Below the pieces are notes generated by a model. The model searched no databases, was not told the DNA's origin, and was given only the letters and a program-made list of their open reading frames with translations. The position numbers and the translations under genes are program-made. A stretch of 64,000 bases of DNA from Streptococcus anginosus subsp. whileyi MAS624 (GTDB lineage: Bacteria > Bacillota > Bacilli > Lactobacillales > Streptococcaceae), in the NCBI RefSeq assembly GCF_000478925.1, contig NZ_AP013072.1, forward strand, positions 970,501 through 1,034,500, in the 5' to 3' direction. Positions 18,315-28,598 of this stretch are shown here, piece after piece. Each line of letters starts with the position of its first letter. Position 1 is the first letter of the stretch.

Positions 18315-18321
18315 AGATTTT

Positions 18322-19146
18322 ATGCCCGAATTACCAGAAGTAGAAACGGTACGCCGTGGTTTAGAGCGGCTGGTTAAAGGAAAAGAGATTGAAAAGGTAG
18401 ATGTCCGTTATGCCAAGATGATTGGAACGGGGGCAGATCCTTTTGTCTTAGAATTACCAGGGCAAAGCATTGATGCTGTTGGGCGTCGGGGGAAGTATCT
18501 GATTTTTTATTTGACGAATTGGGTGCTGATTTCGCATTTGCGAATGGAAGGAAAGTATCTTTTCTATCCTGAAGAGGTCCAGTTGACGAAGCATTCTCAT
18601 GTAATTTTTCATTTTACAGATGGCAGCAGCCTCGTTTATCAGGATGTTCGGAAATTTGGCACGATGGAGTTGTTGAGAAAAGAACAAATAACATCCTATT
18701 TTACTGAGCGAAAGCTGGGACCAGAACCGACTGAATCAGATTTTCATTTACCACCATTTAAAGTTGCTCTGAAAAAATCTAAGAAATTGATAAAACCTTA
18801 CCTGCTGGATCAAACCTTAGTCGCGGGTCTTGGTAATATCTATGTGGACGAAGTTTTATGGCGGGCGCAGATTCATCCAGCAAGAGCAGCCCAAAGCTTG
18901 ACTGCAAAAGAAGCAGAGGAATTACGCAAGCAGATTATTGCAGTCTTGCAGCTAGGTATTGAAAAGGGAGGCTCAACTATTCGCACCTACCGCAATGCGT
19001 TGGGAGAAGACGGCACCATGCAAGATTTCCTGCAAGTCTATGGAAAAACAGGTCAACCTTGCACTAGATGCGGTCATGAAATTGAAAAAATCAAACTAGC
19101 TGGTCGCGGAACTCATCTTTGCCCACATTGTCAAAAAATGAGGTAG
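18322..19146 (+). CDS. mutM: Formamidopyrimidine-DNA glycosylase
   Basis: Base-excision repair enzyme removing 8-oxoguanine and formamidopyrimidines, with AP lyase activity. The N-terminal [13 protein letters not shown] supplies the catalytic Pro (exposed after Met removal) and Glu, the C-terminal zinc finger is CTRC...CPHC (residues ~248-271), and [12 protein letters not shown] is the family signature near 168. The 274-aa length is normal. It is followed 3 bp later by coaE, the usual order. Confidence 0.97.
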   Translation: MPELPEVETVRRGLERLVKGKEIEKVDVRYAKMIGTGADPFVLELPGQSIDAVGRRGKYLIFYLTNWVLISHLRMEGKYLFYPEEVQLTKHSHVIFHFTDGSSLVYQDVRKFGTMELLRKEQITSYFTERKLGPEPTESDFHLPPFKVALKKSKKLIKPYLLDQTLVAGLGNIYVDEVLWRAQIHPARAAQSLTAKEAEELRKQIIAVLQLGIEKGGSTIRTYRNALGEDGTMQDFLQVYGKTGQPCTRCGHEIEKIKLAGRGTHLCPHCQKMR

Positions 19147-19149
19147 GAC

Positions 19150-19761
19150 ATGGCAAAAATAATTGGAATTACAGGCGGAATCGCCTCTGGAAAATCAGTT
19201 GTAACAGACTTCCTGCGCTCTCAAGGTTATCAAGTGATTGATGCGGATCAGGTGGTTCATGAATTGCAGACTAAAGGCGGTAAACTCTATCAAGCATTGA
19301 TCAGCTGGCTAGGGTCTGCTATCTTGAACGAAGCAGGTGAGCTTGATCGTCCTAAACTATCTCAGCTCATTTTTTCTAGCCAGGAAAATTTAGCGAAATC
19401 TTCCCAACTACAAAATGATATCATTCGGCAAGAGTTAACCAATCGACGCGACCAACTGGCTAAGACTGAGGAGACTTTCTTTATGGATATTCCGCTCTTA
19501 TTTGAGCAGGATTATGCAGACTGGTTTGATGAGGTTTGGCTGGTTTACGTGAATCCAGAGACACAAATCAAGCGGCTGAAGGCACGAAATGGCTATTCAC
19601 AAGAAGAAGCGCAGCAACGCCTTGCCAGTCAGATGAAGCTGGAGGATAAAGTTCCTTATGCAGATTTTGTAATCAAAAATGATGGTAATTTAGAAGAGCT
19701 GATAGAACAGATTGATAAGAAGCTTAGGAGATTAAGAAATGATGAAAGCAATGGTTTATAG
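19150..19761 (+). CDS. coaE: Dephospho-CoA kinase
   Basis: Last enzyme of coenzyme A synthesis, phosphorylating the 3'-OH of dephospho-CoA. The P-loop GGIASGKS lies at about 8-15, DADQVVHEL near 31 is the substrate-binding segment, and MDIPLLFE near 112 is conserved. The 203-aa length is normal. It overlaps the following oxidoreductase by 23 bp, which looks like a later junction because in the usual order pmrA follows. Confidence 0.95.
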   Translation: MAKIIGITGGIASGKSVVTDFLRSQGYQVIDADQVVHELQTKGGKLYQALISWLGSAILNEAGELDRPKLSQLIFSSQENLAKSSQLQNDIIRQELTNRRDQLAKTEETFFMDIPLLFEQDYADWFDEVWLVYVNPETQIKRLKARNGYSQEEAQQRLASQMKLEDKVPYADFVIKNDGNLEELIEQIDKKLRRLRNDESNGL

Positions 19762-20704
19762 AGGAGGCGATTTGGGGAATGCTTTTGAAGTAAAAGAGAT
19801 AAAACGCCCAATTCCTAAGGAACACCAGATTCTAGTGAAAGTAAACTATTCTTCTCTAAATAATGTTGACTATGAGCGCTTTAAAGGGAAAAAACTGTCT
19901 TTGTTTGCTCGAGCAACCCTTCTTTTTGGAGGTAAAGGAAAAATTTTGGGAGGTGAAGTTTCAGGGCAGGTCGAAGCAGTTGGAGAACAAGTTCAAAACT
20001 TTAAAAAAGGAGATGAGGTCTTTGGTCAAACATTAGGTTTCATGGCTTTCGGAGCTTGGGCTGAATATGCTTTACTGGAAGAAAAGCAGACTGTACTTAA
20101 ACCAAGCTATCTCTCATATGAAGAAGCAGCTGTTTTAGCTAGTGCCTCTAAGACAGCCATAGGCGCTTTATGTACAGGGCAATTGCAGTCTGGTCAGAGT
20201 GTCTTAATTTATGGTGCTTCGGGCGGTGTAGGGCACCTTTTAGTGTGTTACGCCAAAGCTTTAGGAGCATCTATAACCGGTGTATGCAGCCAGCGCAATT
20301 TGAAGATGGCAACTGATTTGGGATGTGATAGAGTCATTGATTATCAACATGATGACTTTGAGAAAGCAGCAGGAAAAGATGATCTCATTTTAGCCGTTAA
20401 TGGACATGTTGATTTGAAGATACTAAAGGCACATTTGAAGAAAGATGGTATTCTAGTAGGTGTAGGAGCGAGCTATCTGCCTGCTTCATTCTTGCAATCT
20501 TTCTTTTCAAAAAGGGTTCGCTATTTTAGTTACTTTCTAAAACCAAGAGCAGCTTATTATAATGAAATGCAGATGTTAGTGATGAAGAAAGAAATCAAAC
20601 CTTTCATTGATAAGGTCTATCCCATTACTCAGGTTTCACAAGCTATCCAATATGTGATGAACGAACACCCCCAAGGAAAGATTGCTTTAAGAATTCATTT
20701 TTAG
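19739..20704 (+). CDS. Zinc-free MDR family alcohol/quinone oxidoreductase
   Basis: A 321-aa medium-chain dehydrogenase/reductase. The N-terminal GroES-like domain (residues ~25-120) lacks the catalytic-zinc Cys/His ligands and the structural Cys cluster. The Rossmann domain has the NADPH loop GASGGVGHLLVCYAKALGA near 157. Such proteins reduce quinones or enones with NADPH. TAGGAG lies nine bases before the ATG at 19739 (a second ATG is at 19742). It is inserted between coaE and pmrA. Confidence 0.88.
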   Translation: MMKAMVYRGGDLGNAFEVKEIKRPIPKEHQILVKVNYSSLNNVDYERFKGKKLSLFARATLLFGGKGKILGGEVSGQVEAVGEQVQNFKKGDEVFGQTLGFMAFGAWAEYALLEEKQTVLKPSYLSYEEAAVLASASKTAIGALCTGQLQSGQSVLIYGASGGVGHLLVCYAKALGASITGVCSQRNLKMATDLGCDRVIDYQHDDFEKAAGKDDLILAVNGHVDLKILKAHLKKDGILVGVGASYLPASFLQSFFSKRVRYFSYFLKPRAAYYNEMQMLVMKKEIKPFIDKVYPITQVSQAIQYVMNEHPQGKIALRIHF

Positions 20705-20962
20705 TATAGACAACCCTATATTAGATAGGCTATCATTCAGATGATGCTCAAAGTAGCCTAATAGATTGATTATTGGTTAATGACAAAGGATAAGAATTGT
20801 GTCAATTGAACATTGATTATAAAAAATTTTTAAAGACTGGCTGGGAAAATCATTATTAAAAGTGCACAACTAGGATCTTTAGAAGAATTAAAAGGGCAGA
20901 GTGATGTTTATTATTCTGTGTTATAAACAAGTTGGAAAGAAGATGATTTTATTAAGAATCAA
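20705..20962 (+). other. AT-rich gap with possible gene relic
   Basis: No intact gene. In the pmrA frame the codons read KSAQLGSLEELKGQSDVYYSVL, then one TAA, then TSWKEDDFIKNQ up to the pmrA GTG. This looks like the tail of a lost coding sequence but matches nothing I recognise. No good -10/-35 pair was found. Confidence 0.35.
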
Positions 20963-22168
20963 GTGAATTGGAAACGGAATTTATGGATTGCTTGGCTGGG
21001 GAACTTTTTTATAGGTGCTAGCCTGTCACTAGTTGTTCCCTTTATGTCTTTGTATGTGGAAGAATTAGGTGCTAGAGGCTCCATGGTTGAATTTTATTCA
21101 GGTTTGGCGGTTTCGAGCACAGCTTTGACAGCCGCTCTTTTATCTCCTGTCTGGGGAAGTTTAGCTGATAAATATGGCCGCAAGCCTATGATGATTCGGG
21201 CAGCTTTTGCAATGACCTTTACGATGGGAGGCTTGGCTTTTGTACCAAATGTATTTTGGCTCATTGTATTGAGACTATTAAATGGAGTGTTTTCTGGTTA
21301 TGTACCGAATAGCACGGCTTTGATTGCTAGTCAAGCTCCTAAAAAACACTCTGGTTATGCCTTGGGAACATTGTCAACAGGTGTCGTAGCGGGGACTCTG
21401 ATGGGACCGCTCTTAGGAGGAATGATAACTCAAAGTTTGGGAATGAGAAATGTTTTCCTTTTGGTTGGATTTTTCTTGTTTGTTGTTACTTTGTGGACCA
21501 TTTTTGGGATAAAAGAAGATTTTCATCCTGTCTCTAAAGGAAAAGAAGTTTCGACCAAGCAACTATTTCAGCGAATTCCTCAAAAATCAATCCTTTTTGG
21601 CTTGTTTATTACTAGCATGGTGATTCAGATGATTGGACAGTCCATTTCCCCTATTTTGACACTTTATATCCGCTCTTTAGGGCAAAAGGAAAATCTATTG
21701 TTAGTATCTGGTGCAATTGTTTCAGCAATGGGGGTCTCAAGTATATTTTCTTCTAGTTGGTTAGGAAAATTAGGAGATAAAATAGGAAACCACCGTTTGC
21801 TCTTGCTGGCTCTTTTGTATAGTTTTGTAATTTATATTTTCTGTGCGAGGGCTGGTACGCCACTTGAATTGGGAATTTATCGCTTTCTATTTGGATTGGG
21901 CACTGGAGCTCTTCTGCCCGGAGTTAGTTCTTTACTGAATAAAATCACACCTAAAGAAGGTATTTCACGGATTTTCAGTTACAATCAAACCTTCTTTTAT
22001 ATTGGTGGCGTTATTGGGCCGTTAATGGGGTCAGCTATTTCTGTTCATTTTGGCTATCATTGGGTTTTCTATAGTACAGCAGGCTTAGCTTTATTGAATT
22101 TTTTCTTTTTATTATTTAGTTTTAGAAAGTATTTAGGAGTGAGAGAAGTCAGTGCGGGTAAAAATTAA
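20963..22168 (+). CDS. pmrA: MFS multidrug efflux transporter PmrA
   Basis: A 401-aa major facilitator with twelve membrane segments in the cell membrane, close to pneumococcal PmrA, a proton-driven efflux pump for fluoroquinolones and dyes. Motif A is [13 protein letters not shown] near residue 72, with the repeat [11 protein letters not shown] in the second half, and GTGALLPG near 315. The start is a GTG beginning [16 protein letters not shown]; no strong ribosome site precedes it, and the frame is open for only twelve codons upstream. The position before rpmG-secG-rnr fits pneumococcal gene order. Confidence 0.9.
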   Translation: MNWKRNLWIAWLGNFFIGASLSLVVPFMSLYVEELGARGSMVEFYSGLAVSSTALTAALLSPVWGSLADKYGRKPMMIRAAFAMTFTMGGLAFVPNVFWLIVLRLLNGVFSGYVPNSTALIASQAPKKHSGYALGTLSTGVVAGTLMGPLLGGMITQSLGMRNVFLLVGFFLFVVTLWTIFGIKEDFHPVSKGKEVSTKQLFQRIPQKSILFGLFITSMVIQMIGQSISPILTLYIRSLGQKENLLLVSGAIVSAMGVSSIFSSSWLGKLGDKIGNHRLLLLALLYSFVIYIFCARAGTPLELGIYRFLFGLGTGALLPGVSSLLNKITPKEGISRIFSYNQTFFYIGGVIGPLMGSAISVHFGYHWVFYSTAGLALLNFFFLLFSFRKYLGVREVSAGKN

Positions 22169-22301
22169 TTTACAATGTTCAAGTTGTGGCAGTCAGAATT
22201 ATTTAACAAGCAAAAATATGAAAACACATCCAGAAAGGATTGAAGTGTTGAAGTATTGCCCAAAAGAAAGAAAAGTGACCTTACATCTTGAATCAAAATA
22301 A
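22152..22301 (+). CDS. rpmG: Ribosomal protein bL33 (RpmG paralogue)
   Basis: A 49-aa large-subunit protein that starts on a GTG inside the pmrA 3' end (17-bp overlap). The zinc-ribbon half CSSC is present at C9 and C12, and the second half reads YCPKERK, so only one of the two distal cysteines remains. That form is seen at this locus in other streptococci. It is too short for many gene callers. It runs straight into the secG leader. Confidence 0.88.
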   Translation: MRVKINLQCSSCGSQNYLTSKNMKTHPERIEVLKYCPKERKVTLHLESK

Positions 22302-22340
22302 GTTTTATGATAAAATAGTTAAGATTTTAAGGAGTTTGAT

Positions 22341-22574
22341 ATGTATAATTTATTATTAACCATTTTATTGATTTTATCAGTATTTATTTTAATCGCAATT
22401 TTTATGCAGCCTACAAAAAATCAATCAAGTAATGTATTTGACGCAAGCGCAGGAGACTTGTTTGAAAGACCAAAAGCAAGAGGTTTTGAAGCAGTTATGC
22501 AGCGTTTGACAGGAGTGATGGTTTTCTTTTGGTTGTTGATTGCACTAATGCTGACAATCTTATCTAGTAAATAA
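22341..22574 (+). CDS. secG: Preprotein translocase subunit SecG
   Basis: A 77-aa membrane protein with two hydrophobic segments (residues ~3-22 and 54-74) joined by a polar loop containing KNQSSNVFDASAGDLFERPKARG, the SecG pattern. It assists SecYE-SecA in protein export. AAGGAG precedes the ATG. The order rpmG-secG-rnr-smpB is conserved in streptococci. Confidence 0.93.
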   Translation: MYNLLLTILLILSVFILIAIFMQPTKNQSSNVFDASAGDLFERPKARGFEAVMQRLTGVMVFFWLLIALMLTILSSK

Positions 22575-22664
22575 AATGGGCTTTGACTTTGTCTTTGCCT
22601 ATTTTTTCTGTATTAGATAAGAAAAGGCGACTGAAAGTTTAGAAAACATAAGAAAAAGGAAAGA

Positions 22665-25004
22665 ATGAAAGAAGAAATTTTAAGTTATTTAAGAGAAAAA
22701 AAAGAAGCTAGTATGGATGAGCTGGCACAAAGATTAGGAAAAGAAAAAGCAAAAGACTTTAGAAATTTAGTTCAGACGATTTCTGAAATGGAACGAAAGC
22801 GTCAGTTGACCTTTAGTAATGTTGGGAAAATCCAACTTCGTAAAGAAAAGCAGCTGCTTACTTTGAAAGGGACCTTTCACGCCCATAAAAATGGCTTTGG
22901 TTTTGTTACCTTAAATGAAGAAGAGGATGATCTTTTTATTGGTCGCAATGATGTCAACTATGCGATTGATGGTGATACGGTAGAAGTTGCAATTACTAAG
23001 GTTGCAGATCGCAGCAAGGGAACATCTGCTGAAGCGAAGGTTATTGATATTTTGGAACACAGCTTAAAAACAGCAGTGGGTCAGCTCATCTTGGATGAAG
23101 AAAAGCCTAAGTATGCTGGTTATATTCGGTCAAAAAATCAGAAAATCAGTCAACCTATTTATATTAAGAAGCCTGCTTTGGTTTTGGATGGAACAGAGAT
23201 TTTAAAAGTAGAGATTGATAAATATCCAACTAAAAAGCATGACTTTTTTGTAGCTACTATTTTGGATGTAGTGGGTCACAAGGATGATCCGGGTATTGAT
23301 GTTCTGGAAGTTTTGGAGTCCATGGATATTGTGTCTGAGTTTCCAGAAAGAGTTTTGAAGGAAGCATCAGCGATTCCAGAGACGCTGTCTGAAAAGGATT
23401 TTGAAGGACGTTTAAATCTGCGTAATGAAATTACCTTTACCATTGACGGGGCGGATGCGAAAGATTTGGATGATGCAGTTCATATCAAGAAGCTGAAAAA
23501 CGGCCATTTTGAACTAGGAGTTCACATTGCAGATGTTTCTTACTATGTCAAAGAAGGATCCGAGTTGGACAAGGAAGCCCTCAACCGAGCGACATCGGTT
23601 TATGTGACCGACCGTGTAATACCGATGCTACCTGAGCGCCTGTCCAATGGCATCTGCTCGCTCAATCCTAATGTAGATCGACTGACGCAATCGGCTATCA
23701 TGGAGATTAATCAAAAAGGTCAAGTTATCAAGCATACCATTACTCAAACGGTCATTAAAACCACTTTTCGTATGACCTATAGCGATGTGAATGACATGAT
23801 TGCTGGAGATGAGGAAAAACAAGCAGCTTTTAAAGCGATTTTGCCGAGCGTTGAAGCAATGGCAGAACTTCATACTATTTTAGAAACGATGCGGTTTAAG
23901 CGCGGAGCTCTTAATTTTGATACGAAAGAAGCTAAAATTTTGGTCAATAAGACTGGACGTCCAGTAGATATTGTTTTGCGCCAGCGTGGACTTGCGGAGC
24001 GTATGATTGAGTCCTTTATGCTAGTCGCCAATGAAACAGTAGCAGAGCATTTTGCTACGTTAAACCTGCCCTTTATCTATCGGATTCATGAAGAACCTAA
24101 GGCTGAGAAAGTGCAGAAGTTTATTGATTATGCTTCTACTTTTGGCGTTCGGGTCTACGGAACGGCTAATTCTATGAGCCAATCTGCCCTTCAGGATATT
24201 ATGAAAGCAGTCCAAGGTCAGCCCTATGAAGAAGTGCTATCTATGATGCTTTTGCGCTCCATGCAGCAGGCTCGTTACTCAGAGCATAACTACGGTCATT
24301 ATGGTTTGGCAGCCGAGTTTTACACTCACTTCACCAGTCCAATCCGCCGTTATCCAGACCTTTTGGTTCATCGCATGGTGCGCGATTACGGGCGTTCTAA
24401 GGAAATAGCAGAGCATTTTGAGCAAGTTATTCCAGATATTGCTAGTCAGTCTTCCAGCAGGGAACGGCGAGCTATTGAAGCAGAGCGAGAAGTAGAAGCT
24501 ATGAAAAAGGCTGAGTTTATGGAAGAATTTGTGGGAGAAGAATTTGATGGTATTGTGTCGAGTGTAGTCAAATTCGGTCTATTTGTCGAACTTTCAAACA
24601 CAGTTGAAGGTTTGATTCATGTAGCTAACTTGCCAGAGTTTTTCCGCTATAATGAACGTAATCTAACTTTGCAGGGTGAAAAATCCGGTGTTGTTTTTCG
24701 AGTCGGTCAACAGATTCGCATTAAGTTAGTTCGATCGGATAAGGCGACTGGTGAGATTGACTTTGAATACCTACCTAGTGAATATGATGTAATTGAAAAG
24801 AAAAAACACTCCAAGTTCAAGCAAAACGGACGTCAACAGTCTTATCGCGGTGACGGAGAGCGAAAGAGCAAATCTTCAAAAGGAATCATTTCTAGGGATA
24901 AGAAATCAAAGAAAAGCCAAGGGAAGAAACCATTTTATAAAGAAATGACTAAGAAAGGAAGTAAGAATGGCAAAAGGAGAGGGAAAGGTCGTCGCTCAAA
25001 ATAA
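22665..25004 (+). CDS. rnr: Ribonuclease R
   Basis: A 3'-5' exoribonuclease that degrades structured RNA, including aberrant mRNA in trans-translation. It has an N-terminal winged-helix part (1-60), cold-shock domains (~65-230), the RNB catalytic domain with [12 protein letters not shown] near 263-274 supplying the metal-binding Asp residues, a C-terminal S1 domain (~625-705), and a Lys/Arg-rich tail. The length of 779 aa is typical. Its end overlaps smpB by 38 bp, fitting their shared role with tmRNA. Confidence 0.96.
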   Translation: MKEEILSYLREKKEASMDELAQRLGKEKAKDFRNLVQTISEMERKRQLTFSNVGKIQLRKEKQLLTLKGTFHAHKNGFGFVTLNEEEDDLFIGRNDVNYAIDGDTVEVAITKVADRSKGTSAEAKVIDILEHSLKTAVGQLILDEEKPKYAGYIRSKNQKISQPIYIKKPALVLDGTEILKVEIDKYPTKKHDFFVATILDVVGHKDDPGIDVLEVLESMDIVSEFPERVLKEASAIPETLSEKDFEGRLNLRNEITFTIDGADAKDLDDAVHIKKLKNGHFELGVHIADVSYYVKEGSELDKEALNRATSVYVTDRVIPMLPERLSNGICSLNPNVDRLTQSAIMEINQKGQVIKHTITQTVIKTTFRMTYSDVNDMIAGDEEKQAAFKAILPSVEAMAELHTILETMRFKRGALNFDTKEAKILVNKTGRPVDIVLRQRGLAERMIESFMLVANETVAEHFATLNLPFIYRIHEEPKAEKVQKFIDYASTFGVRVYGTANSMSQSALQDIMKAVQGQPYEEVLSMMLLRSMQQARYSEHNYGHYGLAAEFYTHFTSPIRRYPDLLVHRMVRDYGRSKEIAEHFEQVIPDIASQSSSRERRAIEAEREVEAMKKAEFMEEFVGEEFDGIVSSVVKFGLFVELSNTVEGLIHVANLPEFFRYNERNLTLQGEKSGVVFRVGQQIRIKLVRSDKATGEIDFEYLPSEYDVIEKKKHSKFKQNGRQQSYRGDGERKSKSSKGIISRDKKSKKSQGKKPFYKEMTKKGSKNGKRRGKGRRSK

Positions 25005-25434
25005 GAAAGCACGTCACGACTATACTATTGTTGATACGATTGAAGCGGGCATGGTTTTAACTGGAACTGAAATTAAAAGCGTACGCGCTGCACGAATTAA
25101 CCTAAAAGACGGCTTTGCTCAAATCAAAAATGGAGAAGTCTGGCTCAGTAATGTCCATATAGCTCCTTATGAAGAAGGAAATATTTGGAATCAAGATCCT
25201 GAACGTAGGAGAAAATTGCTGTTGCATAGAAAGCAAATTAAAAAATTAGAGCAGGAAACCAAAGGAACTGGGATGACTTTAGTTCCTCTCAAAGTTTATC
25301 TTAAAGATGGTTATGCTAAGTTGCTTTTAGGATTGGCTAAAGGGAAACATGACTATGATAAGCGCGAATCTATTAAACGTCGTGAGCAAAATAGAGATAT
25401 TGCTCGGACTATGAAGACTTATAATATACGATAA
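24967..25434 (+). CDS. smpB: SsrA-binding protein SmpB
   Basis: Binds tmRNA and brings it to stalled ribosomes. The 155-aa protein has [26 protein letters not shown] at the start, HKQI..L in mid-protein, [16 protein letters not shown] [15 protein letters not shown] near 135, and the basic C-terminal tail. The ATG at 24967 lies within the rnr tail, preceded by AAAGGAAG. A hairpin terminator 85 bases downstream closes the unit. Confidence 0.96.
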   Translation: MAKGEGKVVAQNKKARHDYTIVDTIEAGMVLTGTEIKSVRAARINLKDGFAQIKNGEVWLSNVHIAPYEEGNIWNQDPERRRKLLLHRKQIKKLEQETKGTGMTLVPLKVYLKDGYAKLLLGLAKGKHDYDKRESIKRREQNRDIARTMKTYNIR

Positions 25435-25517
25435 TATCCATTATATTACTCTCATTTTTTAATAGGGTGAAGTGTTTCATTGGTTAATCCTTATCAAAAT
25501 TCTTTTTCTAATATCGC

Positions 25518-25547
25518 AAAAGCTGAAAAATTTTTTCAGCTTTTTTA
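25518..25547 (+). terminator. Terminator after smpB
   Basis: AAAAGCTGAAAAA and TTTTTTCAGCTTTTTT form a stem with a T-run, ending at 25547. Confidence 0.85.
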
Positions 25548-25601
25548 TTTATTTTACGAATAAACAGATAAAGTAAATTTTCATTCAGTTTAGGAGGAAA
25601 A

Positions 25602-26306
25602 ATGTTAGAGGTAATCATCAAAAAAATAAAAGAGTATAAAATTTTAGTTGGTTTAAGCCTGATTGGTTTGATCATAGCAGGATTTTTTCTGATGACTAGT
25701 AAATCTGCTAGACAATCTAATGTAGGAGATATTGCACAAGAGGCCACAAATGCAAAACTAGAACGGAAAGAAACTTCAACTGAAACGAAGAAAAAACAAC
25801 AGAAAGAAGAAACAGAATCTCAAAAGAATTTAGCGAGTGAAGAATTGGAATTTTTAACTGTAGATGTTAAAGGTGCTGTTAAAAATCCAGGTATTTATCA
25901 ATTAAAAAAAACAAGCCGAATCAATGATGCTATCCAAAAAGCGGGTGGACTAACGACAGACGCTGACAGCAAATCTATCAATTTGGCTCAAAAACTAACA
26001 GATGAGGCTGTGATTTATGTGGCAGCTATGGGTGAAAATGTAACAAATGCTGCAAGTAATAATGGACAAACTTTAACGACAGATACCAATGGAACTGCGG
26101 CACAAAAAGGGAATAAGGTCAATCTAAATAAGGCCAATTTGTCTGATTTACAGTCTATTTCTGGTATTGGACAAAAGCGCGCCCAAGATATTTTAGATTA
26201 TCGTGAGTCAAACGGGAAATTTAATTCTGTTGATGACTTGAAAAATGTATCAGGAGTAGGCGCCAAAACACTAGAAAAATTGAAAGAATATGTCACAGTG
26301 GATTAA
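25602..26306 (+). CDS. comEA: Competence protein ComEA
   Basis: A 234-aa membrane-anchored DNA receptor for transformation. It has one N-terminal membrane segment (residues ~13-32), a charged linker, a SLBB-like segment VDVKGAVKNPGIYQL near 87, and two helix-hairpin-helix motifs in the last 65 residues (VNLNKANLSDLQSISGIGQKRA and VDDLKNVSGVGAKTLEKL) that bind DNA. AGGAGGAAA precedes the ATG. It overlaps comEC by 17 bp, so they form an operon. No clear late-competence (cinbox) sequence was identified in the 55 bases after the smpB terminator. Confidence 0.95.
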   Translation: MLEVIIKKIKEYKILVGLSLIGLIIAGFFLMTSKSARQSNVGDIAQEATNAKLERKETSTETKKKQQKEETESQKNLASEELEFLTVDVKGAVKNPGIYQLKKTSRINDAIQKAGGLTTDADSKSINLAQKLTDEAVIYVAAMGENVTNAASNNGQTLTTDTNGTAAQKGNKVNLNKANLSDLQSISGIGQKRAQDILDYRESNGKFNSVDDLKNVSGVGAKTLEKLKEYVTVD

Positions 26307-28518
26307 AAAATTTCCGATTAAGCCGATTTACATTGCTTTCTTACTCGTCTGGTTATATTTTGCAATCTATCAAAGTAGCTGGTTAGGCTGGTTGGGTTTT
26401 ATCTTTCTGGTGATTCGTCTTTTTCGCTTTTATTCACCAAAAGAATGTTTCATGACCTTCATGATTCTCTCTTGTTTTGTTGGTTTTTTCTTTATTCGTA
26501 GGGAAATGGCAGAGCGGCAAGCAAATGCAGAACCTTCTCCCGTAAAACAAATAGCAGTTCTACCTGACACGATTAAGGTAAATGGAGATTCACTTTCTTT
26601 CCGTGGTAAAACAAATGGGCAGACTTATCAAGTTTACTACAAATTGAAATCAAAGGAAGAACAGTTGGCTTTTCAAAATCTCTCTAGTCTGGTTATATTG
26701 ACCGTTGAAGGGGAATTTGAAATCCCTGAGAAGAAGCGTAATTTTGCTGGTTTTGATTACCAATCCTATTTAAAAACGCAAGGGATTTATCGAATTTTAA
26801 AAGTGGATACCATTTTATCGAGCCAATACAGAATCAGCTTGCACCCTTTTGAGTGGCTTTCTAGCTGGCGAAGAAAAGCACTGGTATTTATCAAGAAGCA
26901 TTTTCCAAATCCGATGAGTAATTACATGACAGGACTCTTATTTGGTGCCTTGGATACAGACTTCGATGAAATGAACAATCTTTACTCTGGCTTGGGGATT
27001 ATTCATTTATTTGCGCTGTCTGGCATGCAAGTTGGCTTTTTTATGGAGGGTTTTCGTAAGTTGCTGTTAAGGTTGGGTCTTACACAGGAAATGGTCCATA
27101 AATGCCAATATCCATTTTCTTTCTTCTATGCGGGAATGACTGGATTTTCAGTATCCGTTGTACGAAGCTTAGTTCAGAAATTATTGTCGCAACATGGTAT
27201 CACTAAGTTAGATAATTTTGCTTTAACGATGATGATATTGTCCTTGATTATGCCTTCCTTTCTTTTAACGGCAGGAGGAGTTCTCTCTTGCGCCTATGCT
27301 TTTGTTATTAGTGTGATAGATTTTGAAAGTCTGACTTCTTGGCGAAAGATTGTTGTAGAGAGCAGTGTCATTTCGCTTGGTGTTTTACCGATTCTAATCT
27401 TTTATTTTGGTGAATTTCAACCTTGGTCTATTTTGTTGACATTTGTTTTTTCACTAATTTTCGATACAATGATGCTGCCAGGCTTGACGTTGATTTTTCT
27501 TTCTTCGCCTTTGATAAAGCTAACTCAGGTCAATTTTCTATTTGAAGGGTTAGAAAATAGCATTCGTTGGATAGCAAGTGTCTTTGGCAGACCAATCGTT
27601 TTTGGGCAACCCAGTCCGCTTTTGCTGATTGTTATGCTACTTGTACTGGCTATTTTGTATGATATTAGAAAAAATAAAAAATGGGTAATATTTCTTAGTC
27701 TGCTTCTTTCATTACTCTTTTTCATAAATAAATTTCCCTTGCAAAATGAGATCACAATGGTTGATGTTGGGCAGGGAGATAGTATTTTTCTGAGAGACTG
27801 GAAAGGACGAAATGTATTGATTGATGTTGGGGGACGTGAGGAAATTAGAACAAAAGAAGCTTGGCAAAAACGAGCGACTAGCTCAAATGCAGAGAAAACT
27901 TTGATTCCTTACTTAAAAAGTCGTGGCATAGATACGATTGATGCTTTAGTCTTAACAAATCCTAATCCAGATTATGCAGGAGATGTATTAGAAGTTGCTA
28001 AAAAATTTGCAATAAAGAAAATTTATATTTCCAGAAGTAGTCTAAGCAATGCAGATTTTCTAGAGAAATTAAGGAAAATAAACACATTCATTCATGTTGT
28101 AAAACAAGGCGACAAACTTCCTATTTTTGATTATCATTTGCAAGTTCTTTCGGGTGCTAGCAAGAACGACCATTCGATCGTTTTATATGGTCAGTTTTTC
28201 CGTACAAGATTTTTATTTGCGAGCGACTTGAAAGAAGAGGGCGAAGCAAAGTTAATGCAGCATTATCCAAAGTTGAAAACAGATGTTTTGAAAGTCGGAC
28301 AGCATGGAGCCAAGGACTCATCAAGTTCAAAATTTTTACAACAAATAGAACCAACGGTCGCTCTCATTTCTGTTGGGAAAAATAATCAATCTAAGCAACC
28401 AAGTCAAGATATAATAGAGCGATTTGCACAATTGCCTGCTAAGGTCTATCGGACAGATGAACAAGGGGCAGTTAAATTTTCAGGGTGGACAAACTGGCGA
28501 TTAGAGATGGTCAAGTAA
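26290..28518 (+). CDS. comEC: Competence channel protein ComEC
   Basis: A 742-aa polytopic protein forming the channel for single-stranded DNA uptake. It has N-terminal membrane segments, an OB-fold-like region (~95-185), the Competence membrane domain (~215-480) with GIIHLFALSGMQ, and a C-terminal metallo-beta-lactamase-like domain opening MVDVGQGDSIFL near 495. In that domain the HxxxxDH metal motif is replaced by LTNPNPDYAGD, so the nuclease site looks degenerate. The start overlaps comEA. Confidence 0.94.
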   Translation: MSQWIKKFPIKPIYIAFLLVWLYFAIYQSSWLGWLGFIFLVIRLFRFYSPKECFMTFMILSCFVGFFFIRREMAERQANAEPSPVKQIAVLPDTIKVNGDSLSFRGKTNGQTYQVYYKLKSKEEQLAFQNLSSLVILTVEGEFEIPEKKRNFAGFDYQSYLKTQGIYRILKVDTILSSQYRISLHPFEWLSSWRRKALVFIKKHFPNPMSNYMTGLLFGALDTDFDEMNNLYSGLGIIHLFALSGMQVGFFMEGFRKLLLRLGLTQEMVHKCQYPFSFFYAGMTGFSVSVVRSLVQKLLSQHGITKLDNFALTMMILSLIMPSFLLTAGGVLSCAYAFVISVIDFESLTSWRKIVVESSVISLGVLPILIFYFGEFQPWSILLTFVFSLIFDTMMLPGLTLIFLSSPLIKLTQVNFLFEGLENSIRWIASVFGRPIVFGQPSPLLLIVMLLVLAILYDIRKNKKWVIFLSLLLSLLFFINKFPLQNEITMVDVGQGDSIFLRDWKGRNVLIDVGGREEIRTKEAWQKRATSSNAEKTLIPYLKSRGIDTIDALVLTNPNPDYAGDVLEVAKKFAIKKIYISRSSLSNADFLEKLRKINTFIHVVKQGDKLPIFDYHLQVLSGASKNDHSIVLYGQFFRTRFLFASDLKEEGEAKLMQHYPKLKTDVLKVGQHGAKDSSSSKFLQQIEPTVALISVGKNNQSKQPSQDIIERFAQLPAKVYRTDEQGAVKFSGWTNWRLEMVK

Positions 28519-28598
28519 TTGTTCTCTAAAAATTAATTTCCGTTGATTTATTAGGAAAAGTATGGTATTCTATTAAAAATTTAAAAATTAGGAGATTT

